NCBI GenBank assembly: GCA_019359395.1
Contig: JAHHHK010000017.1
Span: 62,001-126,000 of the forward strand
Length of the DNA stretch: 64,000 bases
Direction of reading: 5' to 3'
DNA from: Komarekiella atlantica HA4396-MV6
Lineage (GTDB): Bacteria > Cyanobacteriota > Cyanobacteriia > Cyanobacteriales > Nostocaceae
Positions 34,483 to 45,201 of the stretch are shown here, piece after piece. A program made the translations under genes and the position numbers. Below the pieces are notes generated by a model. That model saw only the letters and a list, made by a program, of their open reading frames with translations. It did not search any database and was not told the DNA's origin. How positions within the stretch are numbered: the stretch's first letter is position 1; the number at the start of each line of letters is the position of its first letter.

Positions 34483-35562
34483 ATGAATCGGCGGTTATTA
34501 GTAACAGGAGGTGCGGGATTTATTGGGGCAAACTTTGTGCATCACTGGTGTCAGGTTTATCCTAGTGACCGAGTGGTAGTGTTGGATGCTCTTACCTATG
34601 CTGGAAATCGTGGCAATTTAGCGCTGGTTGAAGGAAGAGAGAATTTTCGGTTTGTGCAAGGGGATATTTGCGATCGCTCCATTGTAGAGCAGTTATTAAC
34701 AACTGAAAATATTGATACAATCGCCCATTTTGCCGCTGAATCTCATGTTGATCGCTCAATTCTCGAACCCGGCGCTTTTGTGCAAACTAATGTAGTAGGA
34801 ACTTTCACCCTCCTAGAAGCTTTTCGGCAGTATTGGGAAGCAAAATCACAGCCATCTAGTTATCGTTTTCTGCACGTTTCTACTGATGAAGTCTACGGGA
34901 GTTTGAACCCAGATGAGTCAGCGTTTTGTGAAACAACGCCCTACGCTCCTAATAGTCCCTATTCAGCCTCGAAAGCTGGCAGTGATCACTTAGTTCGTGC
35001 TTACTACCATACTTACAAACTCCCGACAATTATCACAAATTGCTCTAATAATTACGGCCCCTATCAATTTCCCGAAAAACTCATTCCATTAATGTGTATC
35101 AACATCTTAATGGGTAAGCCATTACCCGTTTATGGTGATGGTAAAAATGTACGAGATTGGCTTTATGTTGGCGATCATTGTCGTGCTTTAGATGTGGTGA
35201 TTAATCACGGTAAACCAGGAGAAACTTACAATATTGGTGGTAACAATGAGGTGGAAAATATCAACCTTGTACAAATTTTGTGCCAGATGATGGATGAATT
35301 AGCACCTGACTTACCAGTTGTTCCCTCAAAGCAGTTAATCACTTTCGTCAAAGATAGACCAGGACATGACCGGAGATATGCAATTAATGGGAATAAAATT
35401 AAAACTCAACTTGGTTGGACGCCTTCAGTTACAATTGCTGAGGGTTTGCGTTTAACCGTTGAATGGTATCTCACTCATCGTCATTGGTGGGAACCTTTGC
35501 TGTCTGCGGAATATCAAGCTTTTTACAGCAAAAATTATCTTGAATCGACAAGTGATCGTTGA
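34483..35562 (+). CDS. rfbB: dTDP-glucose 4,6-dehydratase
   Basis: The enzyme makes dTDP-4-keto-6-deoxyglucose, the second step of dTDP-rhamnose and related sugars. The 359-aa SDR has TGGAGFIGANF at the start, the family signatures FAAESHVDRSI and HVSTDEVYGSL, and the catalytic YSASK (about 163-167). A Shine-Dalgarno (gagagg) lies about 8 nt before the ATG. It follows a glycosyltransferase gene by 56 nt. rfbA, rfbC and rfbD are not in the window. Confidence 0.95.
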   Translation: MNRRLLVTGGAGFIGANFVHHWCQVYPSDRVVVLDALTYAGNRGNLALVEGRENFRFVQGDICDRSIVEQLLTTENIDTIAHFAAESHVDRSILEPGAFVQTNVVGTFTLLEAFRQYWEAKSQPSSYRFLHVSTDEVYGSLNPDESAFCETTPYAPNSPYSASKAGSDHLVRAYYHTYKLPTIITNCSNNYGPYQFPEKLIPLMCINILMGKPLPVYGDGKNVRDWLYVGDHCRALDVVINHGKPGETYNIGGNNEVENINLVQILCQMMDELAPDLPVVPSKQLITFVKDRPGHDRRYAINGNKIKTQLGWTPSVTIAEGLRLTVEWYLTHRHWWEPLLSAEYQAFYSKNYLESTSDR

Positions 35563-35669
35563 CACTAAGTTTGCTTCTCGGATTCTATCCCTCCCACAGT
35601 CTAGCGAGATAATGACTATCCTTAAATAGTAAGAGAATCAGATCAGCGTAAATTGCAAGCAGGTGTCAA

Positions 35670-36860
35670 ATGCTGCAAGCAGAGCAGATATTACAAGAGC
35701 GTTATCAAGTTCAACGCCAACTCGGCAATAATGGGATTCGCCAAACTTGGCTAGCAACGGATTTACGAGCTGCCGATGCGGAAAATCCATTAGTTGTAGT
35801 CAAACTTTTGGCTTTTGGCGGTACTGTACAGTGGGATGACCTAAAACTCTTTGAGAGGGAAGCACAGATTCTTAAACAGCTAAATCATCCTCGTATTCCT
35901 CGGTATATCGATTATTTTTGTATTGATGATCGCACACTCTGGTTTGGCTTAGTGCAAGAATATATTCCTGGTGAGTCACTCAAGGAACAACTTACTGTTA
36001 GCAAAAGGTTTACTGAAAAACGAGTTAGGAAAATTGCTATTGAGGTTTTAAATATTCTCATGCATTTGCATGAGCTGAATCCAGGAGTGTTGCACCGGGA
36101 TATTAAGCCAAGTAATTTAATCTGGGGTGAAGATAATCGAATTTATCTAGTTGATTTTGGCGCAGTTCAGGATAAAGCGGCAAAAGAGGGCGTTACATTT
36201 ACTATTGTGGGTACTTATGGTTATGCCCCAATGGAACAATTTGGTGGTCGAGCGGTTCCAGCATCTGATCTCTATGCATTGGGAGCAACTTTGATTCATT
36301 TGTTAACTGGTATTTGCCCTTCTGATTTACCGCAGCAAGATTTGCGGTTGCAATTTACTGAGCGAGTTAACCTGAGTCCTAGTTTTATCAGCTGGCTACA
36401 AAAGTTAACTGAACCCGCGCCAGAACAGCGCTTTGCTAGTGCTCGTCAAGCGTTGAATGCTCTCAAATCTGGTCTAGCTGTCAAATCTGCTAAAAATCAG
36501 CTTTTGCCATTAAAAGAAGTCACCAATAATTCTGGATGCGGAATCAATAATTACACTGAAGCAGTCCCAGAGGAAATTCTGGGGTGGAATTGGGGAGCAT
36601 TTCTACTACCTTGGCTATGGTTATGGACTAATCAAGTGTGGTTTGGATTATTCTGTTTTGTGCCCCAAATTGGCTGGATAATGGCGATCGCTCTCGGTGC
36701 AAAAGGCAATGAATGGGCTTGGAAAAGTAGACAGTGGCGCAGTATTGAACACTTCAAAGCCCATCAAAGAGGCTGGGCGATCGCCGGTGTCCTCATTGGA
36801 GCACCTATAAGTATTGCATTGTGGACGTGGGCGATCGCTTTGCTCAAATCTGCATTGTAA
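35670..36860 (+). CDS. Ser/Thr protein kinase with C-terminal membrane region
   Basis: This Hanks-type kinase (residues about 10-275) has Lys45 (VVKLL), HRDIKPSNL with Asp144, and DFGAVQ with Asp162. The activation segment is GTYGYAPMEQFGG. The glycine loop is degenerate (GNNGIRQTW instead of GxGxxG), so activity is likely but not certain. Three hydrophobic stretches follow at about 305-320, 325-345 and 370-392, separated by KGNEWAWKSRQW, a membrane module common in cyanobacterial kinases. The gene lies 107 nt after rfbB and may share its transcript; the substrate is unknown. Confidence 0.88.
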   Translation: MLQAEQILQERYQVQRQLGNNGIRQTWLATDLRAADAENPLVVVKLLAFGGTVQWDDLKLFEREAQILKQLNHPRIPRYIDYFCIDDRTLWFGLVQEYIPGESLKEQLTVSKRFTEKRVRKIAIEVLNILMHLHELNPGVLHRDIKPSNLIWGEDNRIYLVDFGAVQDKAAKEGVTFTIVGTYGYAPMEQFGGRAVPASDLYALGATLIHLLTGICPSDLPQQDLRLQFTERVNLSPSFISWLQKLTEPAPEQRFASARQALNALKSGLAVKSAKNQLLPLKEVTNNSGCGINNYTEAVPEEILGWNWGAFLLPWLWLWTNQVWFGLFCFVPQIGWIMAIALGAKGNEWAWKSRQWRSIEHFKAHQRGWAIAGVLIGAPISIALWTWAIALLKSAL

Positions 36861-37014
36861 GGAGATAGGAGTCAGGAGCATTTTCAACTGGGAATTTGAT
36901 TTGGGAAAAAGGTTAAAGGGTAAGGGTGAAAGGTTTTTCCCCTTTTCCCTTAACGACAAGTATTTCCCCCACTCCTCTGCTCCCCTACCCCCCTGCTCCC
37001 CTTTAACTCCTGTT

Positions 37015-37680
37015 CTAACTGCTCACTTGTGATTCAACTACACCCACTGGACAAGCAACGTTTGTACCACCCAAGCCACAATAACCATTGGGGTTTTTAG
37101 CTAGATACTGCTGATGGTAAGCTTCTGCGTAATAGAATTCAGGTGCATCCAAGATTTCTGTGGTAATCTCGCCATAACCTGATTTGTTGAGAGCTTGCTG
37201 ATAAGCTTCCCGTGATGCTTCTGCTAGCTGCTTTTGATCGGAATATACGTAAATACCAGAACGATACTGAGTGCCAGTGTCATTACCCTGACGCATTCCT
37301 TGGGTAGGATTGTGGCTTTCCCAGAAGACTTTCAGCAGTTGGGAGTAACTAATCTGTTGGGGGTCAAACACAACTAATACGACTTCATTGTGACCAGTCC
37401 GTCCACTACATACCTCTTCATAGGTAGGATTGGGCGTGAACCCGGCAGCGTAACCCACTGCGGTGGTGTAAACTCCGTTCAGTTGCCAAAATTTGCGTTC
37501 TGCACCCCAAAAACAGCCCAAACCAAATAACGCCTTTTCCAATCCATCAGGATAAGGAGGTTTTAGGGGATTTTTGTTGACATAGTGATGAGCGGGTACT
37601 TGTATAGCCTGTGCCCTTCCTGGTAAAGCTTCTTCAGGAGTGGGCATAACCTGTTTTTTGCCAAATCCGAATAACACCAT
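37015..37680 (-). CDS. msrA: Peptide methionine sulfoxide reductase A
   Basis: MsrA reduces methionine-S-sulfoxide in proteins and repairs oxidative damage. The 221-aa protein has the catalytic GCFWG (Cys56) in [15 protein letters not shown] and the family motif [26 protein letters not shown]. It has a longer N-terminus (about 45 residues) than the core enzyme, and a C-terminal CGLGG region with likely resolving Cys residues. The gene stands alone, convergent with the kinase gene, and the repeat-rich tail near 36975-37010 lies between them. Confidence 0.95.
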   Translation of the reverse strand: MVLFGFGKKQVMPTPEEALPGRAQAIQVPAHHYVNKNPLKPPYPDGLEKALFGLGCFWGAERKFWQLNGVYTTAVGYAAGFTPNPTYEEVCSGRTGHNEVVLVVFDPQQISYSQLLKVFWESHNPTQGMRQGNDTGTQYRSGIYVYSDQKQLAEASREAYQQALNKSGYGEITTEILDAPEFYYAEAYHQQYLAKNPNGYCGLGGTNVACPVGVVESQVSS

Positions 37681-38502
37681 TGATTCTGACTCTGATATAC
37701 ATCTTTACCTTATTTAATATTGTAAAGATTTTAGCGATCGCTTGGGATTTTCTCGAAATACTCAATATAGCAAGTGTTGCACTTATGACTTGATTACGTG
37801 TGTGTTTTACAACAGTTACAGGAATTTTCAAATGCGTGGAATACGCATTATTGTGGAGGCACAATACATTGTGCTCCTAAGGGTGTGCACTATATTAATT
37901 AAAAGATAATGTATATTTTTTTGCAAAAATAAAATTCCTTATACACAAAAAAGCACTTGAGAGTCTTGCTCACTCAAGCACTTTCCCGTATAACTTTATA
38001 CCAGATTCCTTTTGTTTGTAACACATTAAATTTACAATACTCCCTTAATAGGGAGTATTGCGAGGATAAATTGTGACAAACATGTGGTGAAATGGTATCA
38101 CTCCTTGCACTAAATAAGAATATCTCTTCTGCAATAAAACGGGGAATCTAGTGAGTGACAGTTTATCAACTGAACACTAAAAAAGACTCATCATGGATAG
38201 TAACGAACAAAATGAAGCATAATTTGAGAAAATTGATGTGTTTAGTATAGAAAAATTATATTTATTGGCGATCGCTTACATTTAGGATCAAATCAGACAG
38301 TATCGCAACGCGCGAAATGTAGTTATATAAATTACTCATTTTTGTAGTAAATACACTGCAACTCATTAGTAAAGAATTGCCATTGAATATACAAGAGATA
38401 GCTTGTGTATTTAAATTACAATTTTAATTATCAACTAATTGAAATCCTCAAAAATAATCACTTGTAATTTTTTCCAAATTTAAGCTTTAAAACTGACGAT
38501 TT
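37681..38502. other. Long gene-free region before galU
   Basis: Over 820 bp I see no gene; only a MDSNEQNEA-size ORF (38193) occurs and I do not trust it. A perfect 11-bp hairpin with a 4-nt loop lies at 38035-38060. The remainder is AT-rich and should hold the divergent msrA and galU promoters. Confidence 0.45.
38035..38060. other. Perfect short hairpin
   Basis: Arms caatactccct (38035-38045) and agggagtattg (38050-38060) close a taat loop. No T-run follows, so it is not an obvious terminator; it could be a small RNA element or an operator. Confidence 0.5.
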
Positions 38503-39390
38503 ATGCAAAAAAAGCAAGTTAACAAAGCTGTGATTCCGGCGGCTGGTTTCGGCACTCGTTTATTTCCAGCTACCAAAGTTGTCAAAAAAGAACTTTTCCC
38601 AATTATTGATCAAGATGGTAGGGCAAAACCTGTGATTCTAGCCATTGTTGAAGAGGCAATTAATGCAGGAATTGCAGAAGTTGCAATAGTGGTGCAGCCG
38701 GATGATCAAGAAATCTTTGAAGATTTGTTTAAAAATCCACCCAAAAAAGAACTTTTCGCCAAACTGTCACAACATAATCAAGAATATAGCCAATACCTCC
38801 AAGAGTTAGGCAACAAAGTCACAATTTTAACGCAAGAGGAGCAAGCAGGCTACGGTCATGCAGTCTTTTGTGCCAAGGACTGGGTGCAAGATGAGCCATT
38901 TCTGTTGATGCTGGGCGACCATGTTTATACATCTGACACAGAAAAATCTTGTGCGCGTCAAGTTTTAGATGTTTATGAACAAGTCAATAAAAGCGTTGTT
39001 AGTTTAACTAAAATGTCAGCAGAGATGATTCATAAAGCTGGATGCGTAACAGGAGTTTGGCAAAAATCAAACTCAATTCTTGAAGTTATACAACTATCTG
39101 AAAAACCCACTATTGAGTATGCATATCAGCATTTGCGTATAGAAGGAATGGCAGAAGATGAGTTTTTATGTATATTTGGTTTATACTTACTAACGCCACA
39201 AATTTTTGATTTTTTGGCAGCACACATCAATAAAAATTTCCGAGAACGGGGTGAATTTCAGTTAACATCTTGTCTTGATAGATTGTGCCAGGAAGAGGGA
39301 ATGACAGGATATGTTGTTAAAGGTAAGTGTTTTGATACAGGATTGCCAGATGCTTATCGCCAGACGATGATTGATTTTAGAAATGTATAA
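38503..39390 (+). CDS. galU: UTP-glucose-1-phosphate uridylyltransferase
   Basis: The 295-aa nucleotidyltransferase makes UDP-glucose from UTP and glucose 1-phosphate. The start is diagnostic: KAVIPAAGFGTRLFPATKVVKKELFPI, with the G-x-G-T-R nucleotide loop at about 12-19. It is followed by TQEEQAGYGHAVFCAKDWV, LMLGDHVY and a C-terminal FDTGLP. UDP-glucose feeds polysaccharide, glycolipid and sucrose synthesis, fitting the neighbouring sugar genes. It stands alone behind an 820-bp gap. Confidence 0.82.
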   Translation: MQKKQVNKAVIPAAGFGTRLFPATKVVKKELFPIIDQDGRAKPVILAIVEEAINAGIAEVAIVVQPDDQEIFEDLFKNPPKKELFAKLSQHNQEYSQYLQELGNKVTILTQEEQAGYGHAVFCAKDWVQDEPFLLMLGDHVYTSDTEKSCARQVLDVYEQVNKSVVSLTKMSAEMIHKAGCVTGVWQKSNSILEVIQLSEKPTIEYAYQHLRIEGMAEDEFLCIFGLYLLTPQIFDFLAAHINKNFRERGEFQLTSCLDRLCQEEGMTGYVVKGKCFDTGLPDAYRQTMIDFRNV

Positions 39391-39415
39391 ATAAAACATA
39401 ATAATTAAGTTCATC

Positions 39416-39474
39416 GTAGGGTGGGCATTGCCTAGCAAAATCTGAGTCAAAAATCAGAGCAATGCCCACCTTAC
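39416..39474 (+). terminator. Stem-loop downstream of galU
   Basis: Arms gtagggtgggcattgc (39416-39431) and gcaatgcccaccttac (39459-39474) pair over 16 bp with one mismatch. It starts 25 nt after the galU stop, faces a convergent gene and could serve both. An inner tctga/tcaga stem sits in the loop. Confidence 0.55.
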
Positions 39475-39542
39475 ATTTACTATAGTTTAAATGTAGCGAT
39501 CGCCCCTTCACAAGAACATATAATCAAGCGATCGCCTCTGTG

Positions 39543-40565
39543 TTATTCTGCACTGACAGCCGCCTCTAACATTCGTATTGTTCCAAAATTGGCATCTATT
39601 TCCACTTCTACGCCAATTGGTAGGGTAAATTTATCCTTAATATGACCAATCATTGAACCATACCAAGCAGGAATATTTAGAGGAATTATGTGGTCTTGTA
39701 ATACTTGCATTAAGGTAAATGACGGTTCATCCCCAAGACTACAATTAGTACATTGCCCAAATATAAAGCCAGCGATTTGGTTAAGAATACCAGCAGTTTT
39801 TAACTGCGTTAGCATCCGGTCTAAACGATAAACATCCTCGCCAATTTCTTCCACAAACAGGATGCTTTTATTCCAGGAAGGCAGGTAAGGTGATCCTACC
39901 ATCGCTGCTAACACTGACAAATTACCGCCCACAAGTTTACCCCTTGCCTTTCCGGATGCGATTGTCTGCACTGGTACTTCCTTAGGATTAAGATTTTGCA
40001 TGATCACCGCTTCAGCATTAAATAGGATGCGCTTGAGGTAATCCACCGTTAACTGATTCCAGGTAGACGTGGCAACTGGCCCATGAAAAGTAATAAGCCG
40101 ACTACGGGCATTAATTGCCAACAACAAAGAAGTGATATCGCTGTACCCCATGAGGATTTTGGGATGGGAACGGATCAGCGAGTAGTTCAGTAAGGGTAAA
40201 ATGCGATTACAGCCCCAGCCTCCACGCATAGCAATAATTGCTTTCACTGAGCGATCGCTAAACATCAAATTAACATCCTCAGCGCGATCGGCATCTTTCC
40301 CTGCTAAATAACCGTAACGATCTAAAATATGCTTCCCTAACTTGACTTTTAAGCCTAGCTGCGATATGGATTTCTTTGCTACTTCGATGTCTTTAGCGTC
40401 AATGATACCGGCAGGGGCAATCAATCCGACTGTATCACCTATTTGCAGGCGGGGTGGTTTGAGGATGATGCTTGGAGATAGCTGACCGTGGGCAACAAGT
40501 GGAGAGATTTGGGTAGCTAAAGCAGTTAACCCAAAGGTGAGAAATTGTCGGCGCTTGATAGTCAT
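39543..40565 (-). CDS. LD-carboxypeptidase (peptidase S66), Tat-exported
   Basis: This is an S66-family carboxypeptidase of the LdcA type, which trims the terminal D-Ala from murein tetrapeptides. ATG 40565 is preferred because it opens MTIKRRQFLTFGLTALAT, a twin-arginine signal. An in-frame start at 40583 would add six residues. The catalytic Ser lies in MGYSDITSLLLAI, with the oxyanion stretch AMRGGWGCNRILPLL before it. The mature part is about 310 aa. It is convergent with galU and faces away from leuS. The envelope role fits export. Confidence 0.85.
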   Translation of the reverse strand: MTIKRRQFLTFGLTALATQISPLVAHGQLSPSIILKPPRLQIGDTVGLIAPAGIIDAKDIEVAKKSISQLGLKVKLGKHILDRYGYLAGKDADRAEDVNLMFSDRSVKAIIAMRGGWGCNRILPLLNYSLIRSHPKILMGYSDITSLLLAINARSRLITFHGPVATSTWNQLTVDYLKRILFNAEAVIMQNLNPKEVPVQTIASGKARGKLVGGNLSVLAAMVGSPYLPSWNKSILFVEEIGEDVYRLDRMLTQLKTAGILNQIAGFIFGQCTNCSLGDEPSFTLMQVLQDHIIPLNIPAWYGSMIGHIKDKFTLPIGVEVEIDANFGTIRMLEAAVSAE

Positions 40566-40685
40566 GATGGGATAGCGTAACATTTACCACCCATCTTGAG
40601 AAGTTCTGGGAAGGAGTTTCCTTTTGAAATCAAAGACACGATAACGCCAAAAGTGAAATTGCGATCGTGTCCGTTACCATTTTCT

Positions 40686-43328
40686 CTAAGCGACTACAAA
40701 ATTCACCAACTTCCCAGGCACCACAATCACCTTTTTAATCTCCTTACCCGCGATGTAACGCTGGGCGACTTCTGATTCAAAGGCATATTTCTCCTGCGCT
40801 GCTTTATCTGCTTGCGTCGGCACTTGAATCACGCCGCGAAATTTACCGTTAATCTGAATCGTCAAAGTGATTTCATCAGCTACTAAAGCAGCAGGGTCAA
40901 AAGACGGCCAAGTTTGAGTGTGGACTGAATGACTCTCACCCAACAAATGCCACAACTCATCAGCAATGTGTGGCGCAAATGGGGCTAGCAACGCTACCAA
41001 AGTCTGAATTCCTTCTGCATAAATTGGTGAATTTTTGCACTTGGCATCAGTTAAGGCATTACTCAACTTCATCAATTCTGAAATAGCTGTGTTGAATTGA
41101 TATTCGTCCTCCAAATCTTCTGTCACAGCTTTGATAGCAGTGTGAATCGCCCGCCGCAATTCCTTTTCAGGCGAAATCAAATCAGAAAGTTGGGACTTCT
41201 TATGAGATATTCCAGCAGCAACATAATCTGTTACCAACCGCCACACCCGATTTAAGAAGCGGAATTGTCCTTCTACATCAGCTTCATCCCATTCCAAGTC
41301 TTTTTCTGGCGGTGCTTTGAACAAGATGAACATTCGTGCTGTGTCTATACCATATTTGCCAATTACATCTTCCGGCGCGACACCATTACCCTTAGATTTG
41401 GACATGGTGGCATAAAGGCGTTGCAGTGGTTCACCTGTTTGAGGGTCACGAGGATCACCTGGATTCACAAGATTAGAGGGAATCCATTTGTCTTTACCAC
41501 CCTTGTTGGGATTCAGATAAGTTAAGCCCTGTACCATGCCTTGAGTTAACAAACGTTGGAAGGGTTCATCAAAATTCAACAAGCCTCTATCCCGCAACAC
41601 CTTAGTAAAGAACCGCGAATACAACAAATGCAAAATCGCGTGTTCAATTCCACCCACATACTGATCAACTGGCATCCAGTCATTGGTTTTACTCGAATCA
41701 AAAACCTGTTCCTCGTTCTTGGCGTCAGGAAACCGCAAGAAATACCACGAAGAATCAATAAAGGTGTCCATCGTGTCGGTTTCTCGCTTCGCTGGAGTGC
41801 CACAAGTCGGACAAGGTACATTCACCCAGCTTTCTAACTGAGTCAAAGGTGAACCACCACGTCCAGTAAATTCTACATCTTCGGGCAACTGCACTGGCAA
41901 ATCTTGATCGGGGACTGGCACTATTCCACAGTTGAGACAGTGAATAACTGGAATGGGTGCTCCCCAGTAACGCTGTCGCGAAATCAACCAATCCCGCAAG
42001 CGATATTGCACTCGCACCTTCCCAAAACCTTCTTTTTGGGCGTATTCAACGATCGCTTGTTTAGCATCTGTAGAAGTCGTACCAGTAAAAGGCCCGGAAT
42101 TAATTAAGATTCCTGGTTCAGTATATGCCTGGTTATATTCAACCTGAATAAGTTGTGTGACTTCATCTATCTCTGATGCTGGAGTTAAGCCAAAATCTGC
42201 AACATCATCTGGCGAAGCAATGACAAAATCAATCGGTAAATCATAAGTTTGGGCAAACTTAAAATCCCGCACATCATGAGCAGGCACACCCATCACCGCC
42301 CCAGTACCATACTCATACAGTACATAATCAGCAATCCAAATGGGCACTTCTTCCCCTGTAAATGGGTTAATTGCCTTACCACCCGTGGAGATACCCCGCT
42401 TAGGTTTATCTTCCGCAGTGCGTTCAAGTTCACTTTGATTGGAAACCTCTTTAATAAAGGCTTCTACTGCGGCTTGTTGAGCTTTTGTGGTGACGCGCTT
42501 TGTGAAAGGATGTTCTGGTGCTAACACCAGGTAGCTAACACCATAAACTGTATCTGGGCGTGTAGTGTATACAGCAATTTTTTCATCCAACCCGATGATG
42601 GGAAATTCCAAGTAAGCGCCTGTTGATTTGCCAATCCAATTTGCCTGCATCAACTTGACGCGTTCTGGCCAACCTGTCAACTTATCCAAGTCATTAAGCA
42701 ATTCTTCGGCGTAGTCGGTAATCTTCAAAAACCATTGCCGCAACAATTTGCGCTCAACTATTGCACCACTGCGCCAGGAACGGCCTTCGTTATCAACTTG
42801 TTCGTTTGCCAGTACAGTTTGGTCAATGGGATCCCAGTTTACCGCTGCTTCTTTTTGGTAAGCTAACCCCGCTTGCAAAAACTGTAAGAAAATCCATTGT
42901 GTCCACTTGTAATAATCCGGTGAACAGGTGGCAACTTCGCTATCCCAGTCGATAGACAAACCAAGACGCTGCAATTGCTGACGCATCTGGGTAATATTTT
43001 GATAAGTCCACTTTGCCGGTGGAACGCCACGATCGATGGCGGCATTCTCTGCTGGCAAGCCAAAAGCATCCCAACCCATTGGGTGCAACACCCGATAGCC
43101 TTGCATTCGTTTAAGACGGGCAATTACGTCCGTAATCGTATAATTACGGACGTGACCCATGTGCAGGCTACCCGATGGATAAGGAAACATAGACAGAGCG
43201 TAAAATTTTGGCTTGTTGCTTGCTGTGGGTGTCTTATCTAAGCCAAGTTCTGCCCATGTTTTTTGCCATTTTTCCTCAATTGCTGCTGGGTTATATCTAG
43301 ATAAATTAGAATTAATACTTTCAGCCAT
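40686..43328 (-). CDS. leuS: Leucyl-tRNA synthetase
   Basis: LeuRS, 880 aa, class I. It has the HIGH variant HMGH (residues 56-59, in [16 protein letters not shown]) and the KMSKS loop in [16 protein letters not shown]. The editing (CP1) domain lies between them and contains [10 protein letters not shown] and [15 protein letters not shown]. The zinc-binding region is [25 protein letters not shown]. The start [14 protein letters not shown] and the end [16 protein letters not shown] are the usual bacterial ones. It is a single-gene unit. Confidence 0.97.
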   Translation of the reverse strand: MAESINSNLSRYNPAAIEEKWQKTWAELGLDKTPTASNKPKFYALSMFPYPSGSLHMGHVRNYTITDVIARLKRMQGYRVLHPMGWDAFGLPAENAAIDRGVPPAKWTYQNITQMRQQLQRLGLSIDWDSEVATCSPDYYKWTQWIFLQFLQAGLAYQKEAAVNWDPIDQTVLANEQVDNEGRSWRSGAIVERKLLRQWFLKITDYAEELLNDLDKLTGWPERVKLMQANWIGKSTGAYLEFPIIGLDEKIAVYTTRPDTVYGVSYLVLAPEHPFTKRVTTKAQQAAVEAFIKEVSNQSELERTAEDKPKRGISTGGKAINPFTGEEVPIWIADYVLYEYGTGAVMGVPAHDVRDFKFAQTYDLPIDFVIASPDDVADFGLTPASEIDEVTQLIQVEYNQAYTEPGILINSGPFTGTTSTDAKQAIVEYAQKEGFGKVRVQYRLRDWLISRQRYWGAPIPVIHCLNCGIVPVPDQDLPVQLPEDVEFTGRGGSPLTQLESWVNVPCPTCGTPAKRETDTMDTFIDSSWYFLRFPDAKNEEQVFDSSKTNDWMPVDQYVGGIEHAILHLLYSRFFTKVLRDRGLLNFDEPFQRLLTQGMVQGLTYLNPNKGGKDKWIPSNLVNPGDPRDPQTGEPLQRLYATMSKSKGNGVAPEDVIGKYGIDTARMFILFKAPPEKDLEWDEADVEGQFRFLNRVWRLVTDYVAAGISHKKSQLSDLISPEKELRRAIHTAIKAVTEDLEDEYQFNTAISELMKLSNALTDAKCKNSPIYAEGIQTLVALLAPFAPHIADELWHLLGESHSVHTQTWPSFDPAALVADEITLTIQINGKFRGVIQVPTQADKAAQEKYAFESEVAQRYIAGKEIKKVIVVPGKLVNFVVA

Positions 43329-43832
43329 TTTTATCTCTAATAATACTCAAATAATAATACTCGAAACGCTTTTTTCAGCATTTTATCGCGATTAATGAGT
43401 ATAATTTTCTACTAATCAATCTTATTCAACTAATGCTTACTCTCTTCTTATTTATCTTCCTATCTTTTTTAGTTGCCTAAAGTTATTGAAGTAATACTTT
43501 AAATATACCACAATGCTTACAGCATAAGCATCCTAGCATTTTTTTTACATGATTAACTCATTTTCACTATTCTCATTCCCTTATTACTAGCCGCCTCATA
43601 TGCATTTTATACCAAGTTGATAAAGATAGTATTTTGTCATACTGAGCGAAACGTAGACAAGCCTTATATTTCTGAGATTCTTTTCTCTGCTCATAATTAT
43701 AAGAAATGATAACTTGGTATTAGGTAAAAATAAGAACATCTCTTATAAACAAACATAAAAAATTCCCTGCTCAAAGGGATATTGTAAAATACTTTAACAT
43801 CAGTCAGCTATTGTTTATGTTTCTAAATACTA
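43329..43832. other. Intergenic region with a MITE-like element
   Basis: Apart from the inverted-repeat element at 43609-43720, I see nothing coding. The leuS promoter should be in the left part. Confidence 0.45.
43609..43720. mobile_element. MITE-like element, 112 bp
   Basis: Inverted ends ataccaagtt (43609-43618) and aacttggtat (43711-43720) bracket a non-coding core. The core shares gtcatactgagcgaaacgta...gagattctt with the element after nblA, though the end sequences differ. No transposase is adjacent. Confidence 0.6.
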
Positions 43833-44426
43833 TCAATACAAATGATTAATTATCCTAAAAGTTAAATTGATTCTTGGTTGAACTTGTTTCGATGTTTTAG
43901 GGATTTGATGCTGCCAAAAATGTTGTGTTATGCCCGCCATGAGCAGTAAGCTGCCATGTTTTAACTCAATTTCTGCCTTCAAATCACGATTGTGTTTATG
44001 CCTAAACATAAACCTCCTTGCTTCACCAAAGCTAACAGAACCAATTACAGGATTACTACCTAGCTCCGGTTCCGCGTCTGTGTGCCAAGAGATTCCATCG
44101 TTTCCATCTCGGTAAAGATTTAGTAAAACGCTGTTAAACTTAACTTCTGCAATCTCGTCAACTTTCTCTTTTACTTGTAATAGCGTAGGTGTCCAAGGTT
44201 CTGGTTCAAGATGAATACCTGAGAATTTATATGACATATTTCTATCTCCATACCAAGCAGTTTTTCTTGGTAAGTTTACTTCCTTTCCGTATATCTTCAT
44301 CTTGTCTTGCCGCCACATGATTTCGTCAAGCAAGGTTTGAAAAAGCTTATCGCTGTCTTGCTGATTGAAAAAATGGCGGTAGAAAGTAACGTCTGCGTCT
44401 GGCATAGATAAAACTTTTTTATCCAT
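43833..44426 (-). CDS. alkB: AlkB-like 2OG-Fe(II) dioxygenase
   Basis: AlkB family enzymes oxidise methyl groups off alkylated DNA or RNA bases. The 197-aa protein starting at ATG 44426 (MDKKVLSMPDAD) carries iron ligands HTD (in SWHTDAEPEL) and His in ITQHFWQHQIPKT. It also has the C-terminal Arg pair PRINLTFR, plus YGDRNMSYKFSGIH typical of AlkB2-like proteins. A longer frame to 44522 is rejected because its extra 32 residues run into the palindrome at 44473-44542. It is followed by the nested repeat block at 44445-45099. Confidence 0.87.
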   Translation of the reverse strand: MDKKVLSMPDADVTFYRHFFNQQDSDKLFQTLLDEIMWRQDKMKIYGKEVNLPRKTAWYGDRNMSYKFSGIHLEPEPWTPTLLQVKEKVDEIAEVKFNSVLLNLYRDGNDGISWHTDAEPELGSNPVIGSVSFGEARRFMFRHKHNRDLKAEIELKHGSLLLMAGITQHFWQHQIPKTSKQVQPRINLTFRIINHLY

Positions 44427-45201
44427 ACTCTTTATTGGCTTAAATCTCTTGCAAAAATCAATATTTTGGAAATTAAGCCACAGATGGACACCGATGAACA
44501 CAGACAATTCATCGGTGTTCATCGGTGTTTATCTGTGGTTAATTTTTCACTTACAGCGGTTTTCGTTTAAGTGAGGTATACCCGTAGGGGCACGGCAGTG
44601 CCCATTGGTGTCAACTTAACCTGAAAGCTTAGTCTGATAAGCATTTCAAAGTTTTTCGATGTACCACCTAGATTTGAGACCCCCCCACTACCCCCCTTAA
44701 GAAGGCAGGGCTGTTTCATTCCCCAAAAGACCTTAATTTACAAGTGTATCAGTCAAAAAAATCAGGTTGCTAAACAATCTAATTGGGTCGAAAACCAGGC
44801 GAACGCACTGAAATTTATTGTTTGAGACAGTAATTTTTCGATTACCAACTCACTAAAATTTCTAGTTGATACTCTTGACAAAATCCTGATCTGAGCAAAT
44901 GAAACAGCCCTGCCTTAAGAAGGTGGGAATTAGAATCGAATGCCTCCTTTTGAAGGGGGTTGGGGGATCTGAAACTACGGGAAATTGAGTGTTTGGGCTG
45001 AAGTTGACACTAATGGGCACTGCCGTGCCCCTACACCTGACGATGTAATTTTGTACCGCATCTGAATGGGAACCGCTATATTCGCATTTTTGCAAGAAGT
45101 CCATTCTTGCAATCAGTCAAGAATTTAGAGTTAATAAAGTGGTAAAGATACTTAAATCTCTTTACTTTAGAAGTTCTTGTATCCATTGATTAAAATAGGC
45201 G
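44427..45201. other. Repeat-filled intergenic block between alkB and the cyclotransferase
   Basis: No gene is seen in 775 bp. It is occupied by at least four nested inverted repeats: 44445-44458 with 45086-45099, 44473-44498 with 44518-44542, 44584-44617 with 45001-45034, and 44702-44720 with 44898-44916. A short ORF crossing 44862-45104 is judged spurious. Confidence 0.6.
44445..45099. mobile_element. Nested inverted-repeat element
   Basis: The outermost arms (atttttgcaaga, complement at 44447-44458) recall the ends of the nblA MITE. Inside, a 34-bp arm (44584-44617) pairs with 45001-45034 at 33 of 34 positions. Inner 19-bp arms lie at 44702 and 44898. The whole could fold into one long stem. 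It may be a composite of small elements inserted into one another. Confidence 0.6.

Noticed and set aside
41265-43395. Many plus-strand ORFs over leuS
   Set aside because: They are antisense shadows of leuS with low-complexity content.
44427-44522. N-terminal extension of AlkB
   Set aside because: The extra 32 residues are encoded by the palindrome at 44473-44542 and are not AlkB-like.
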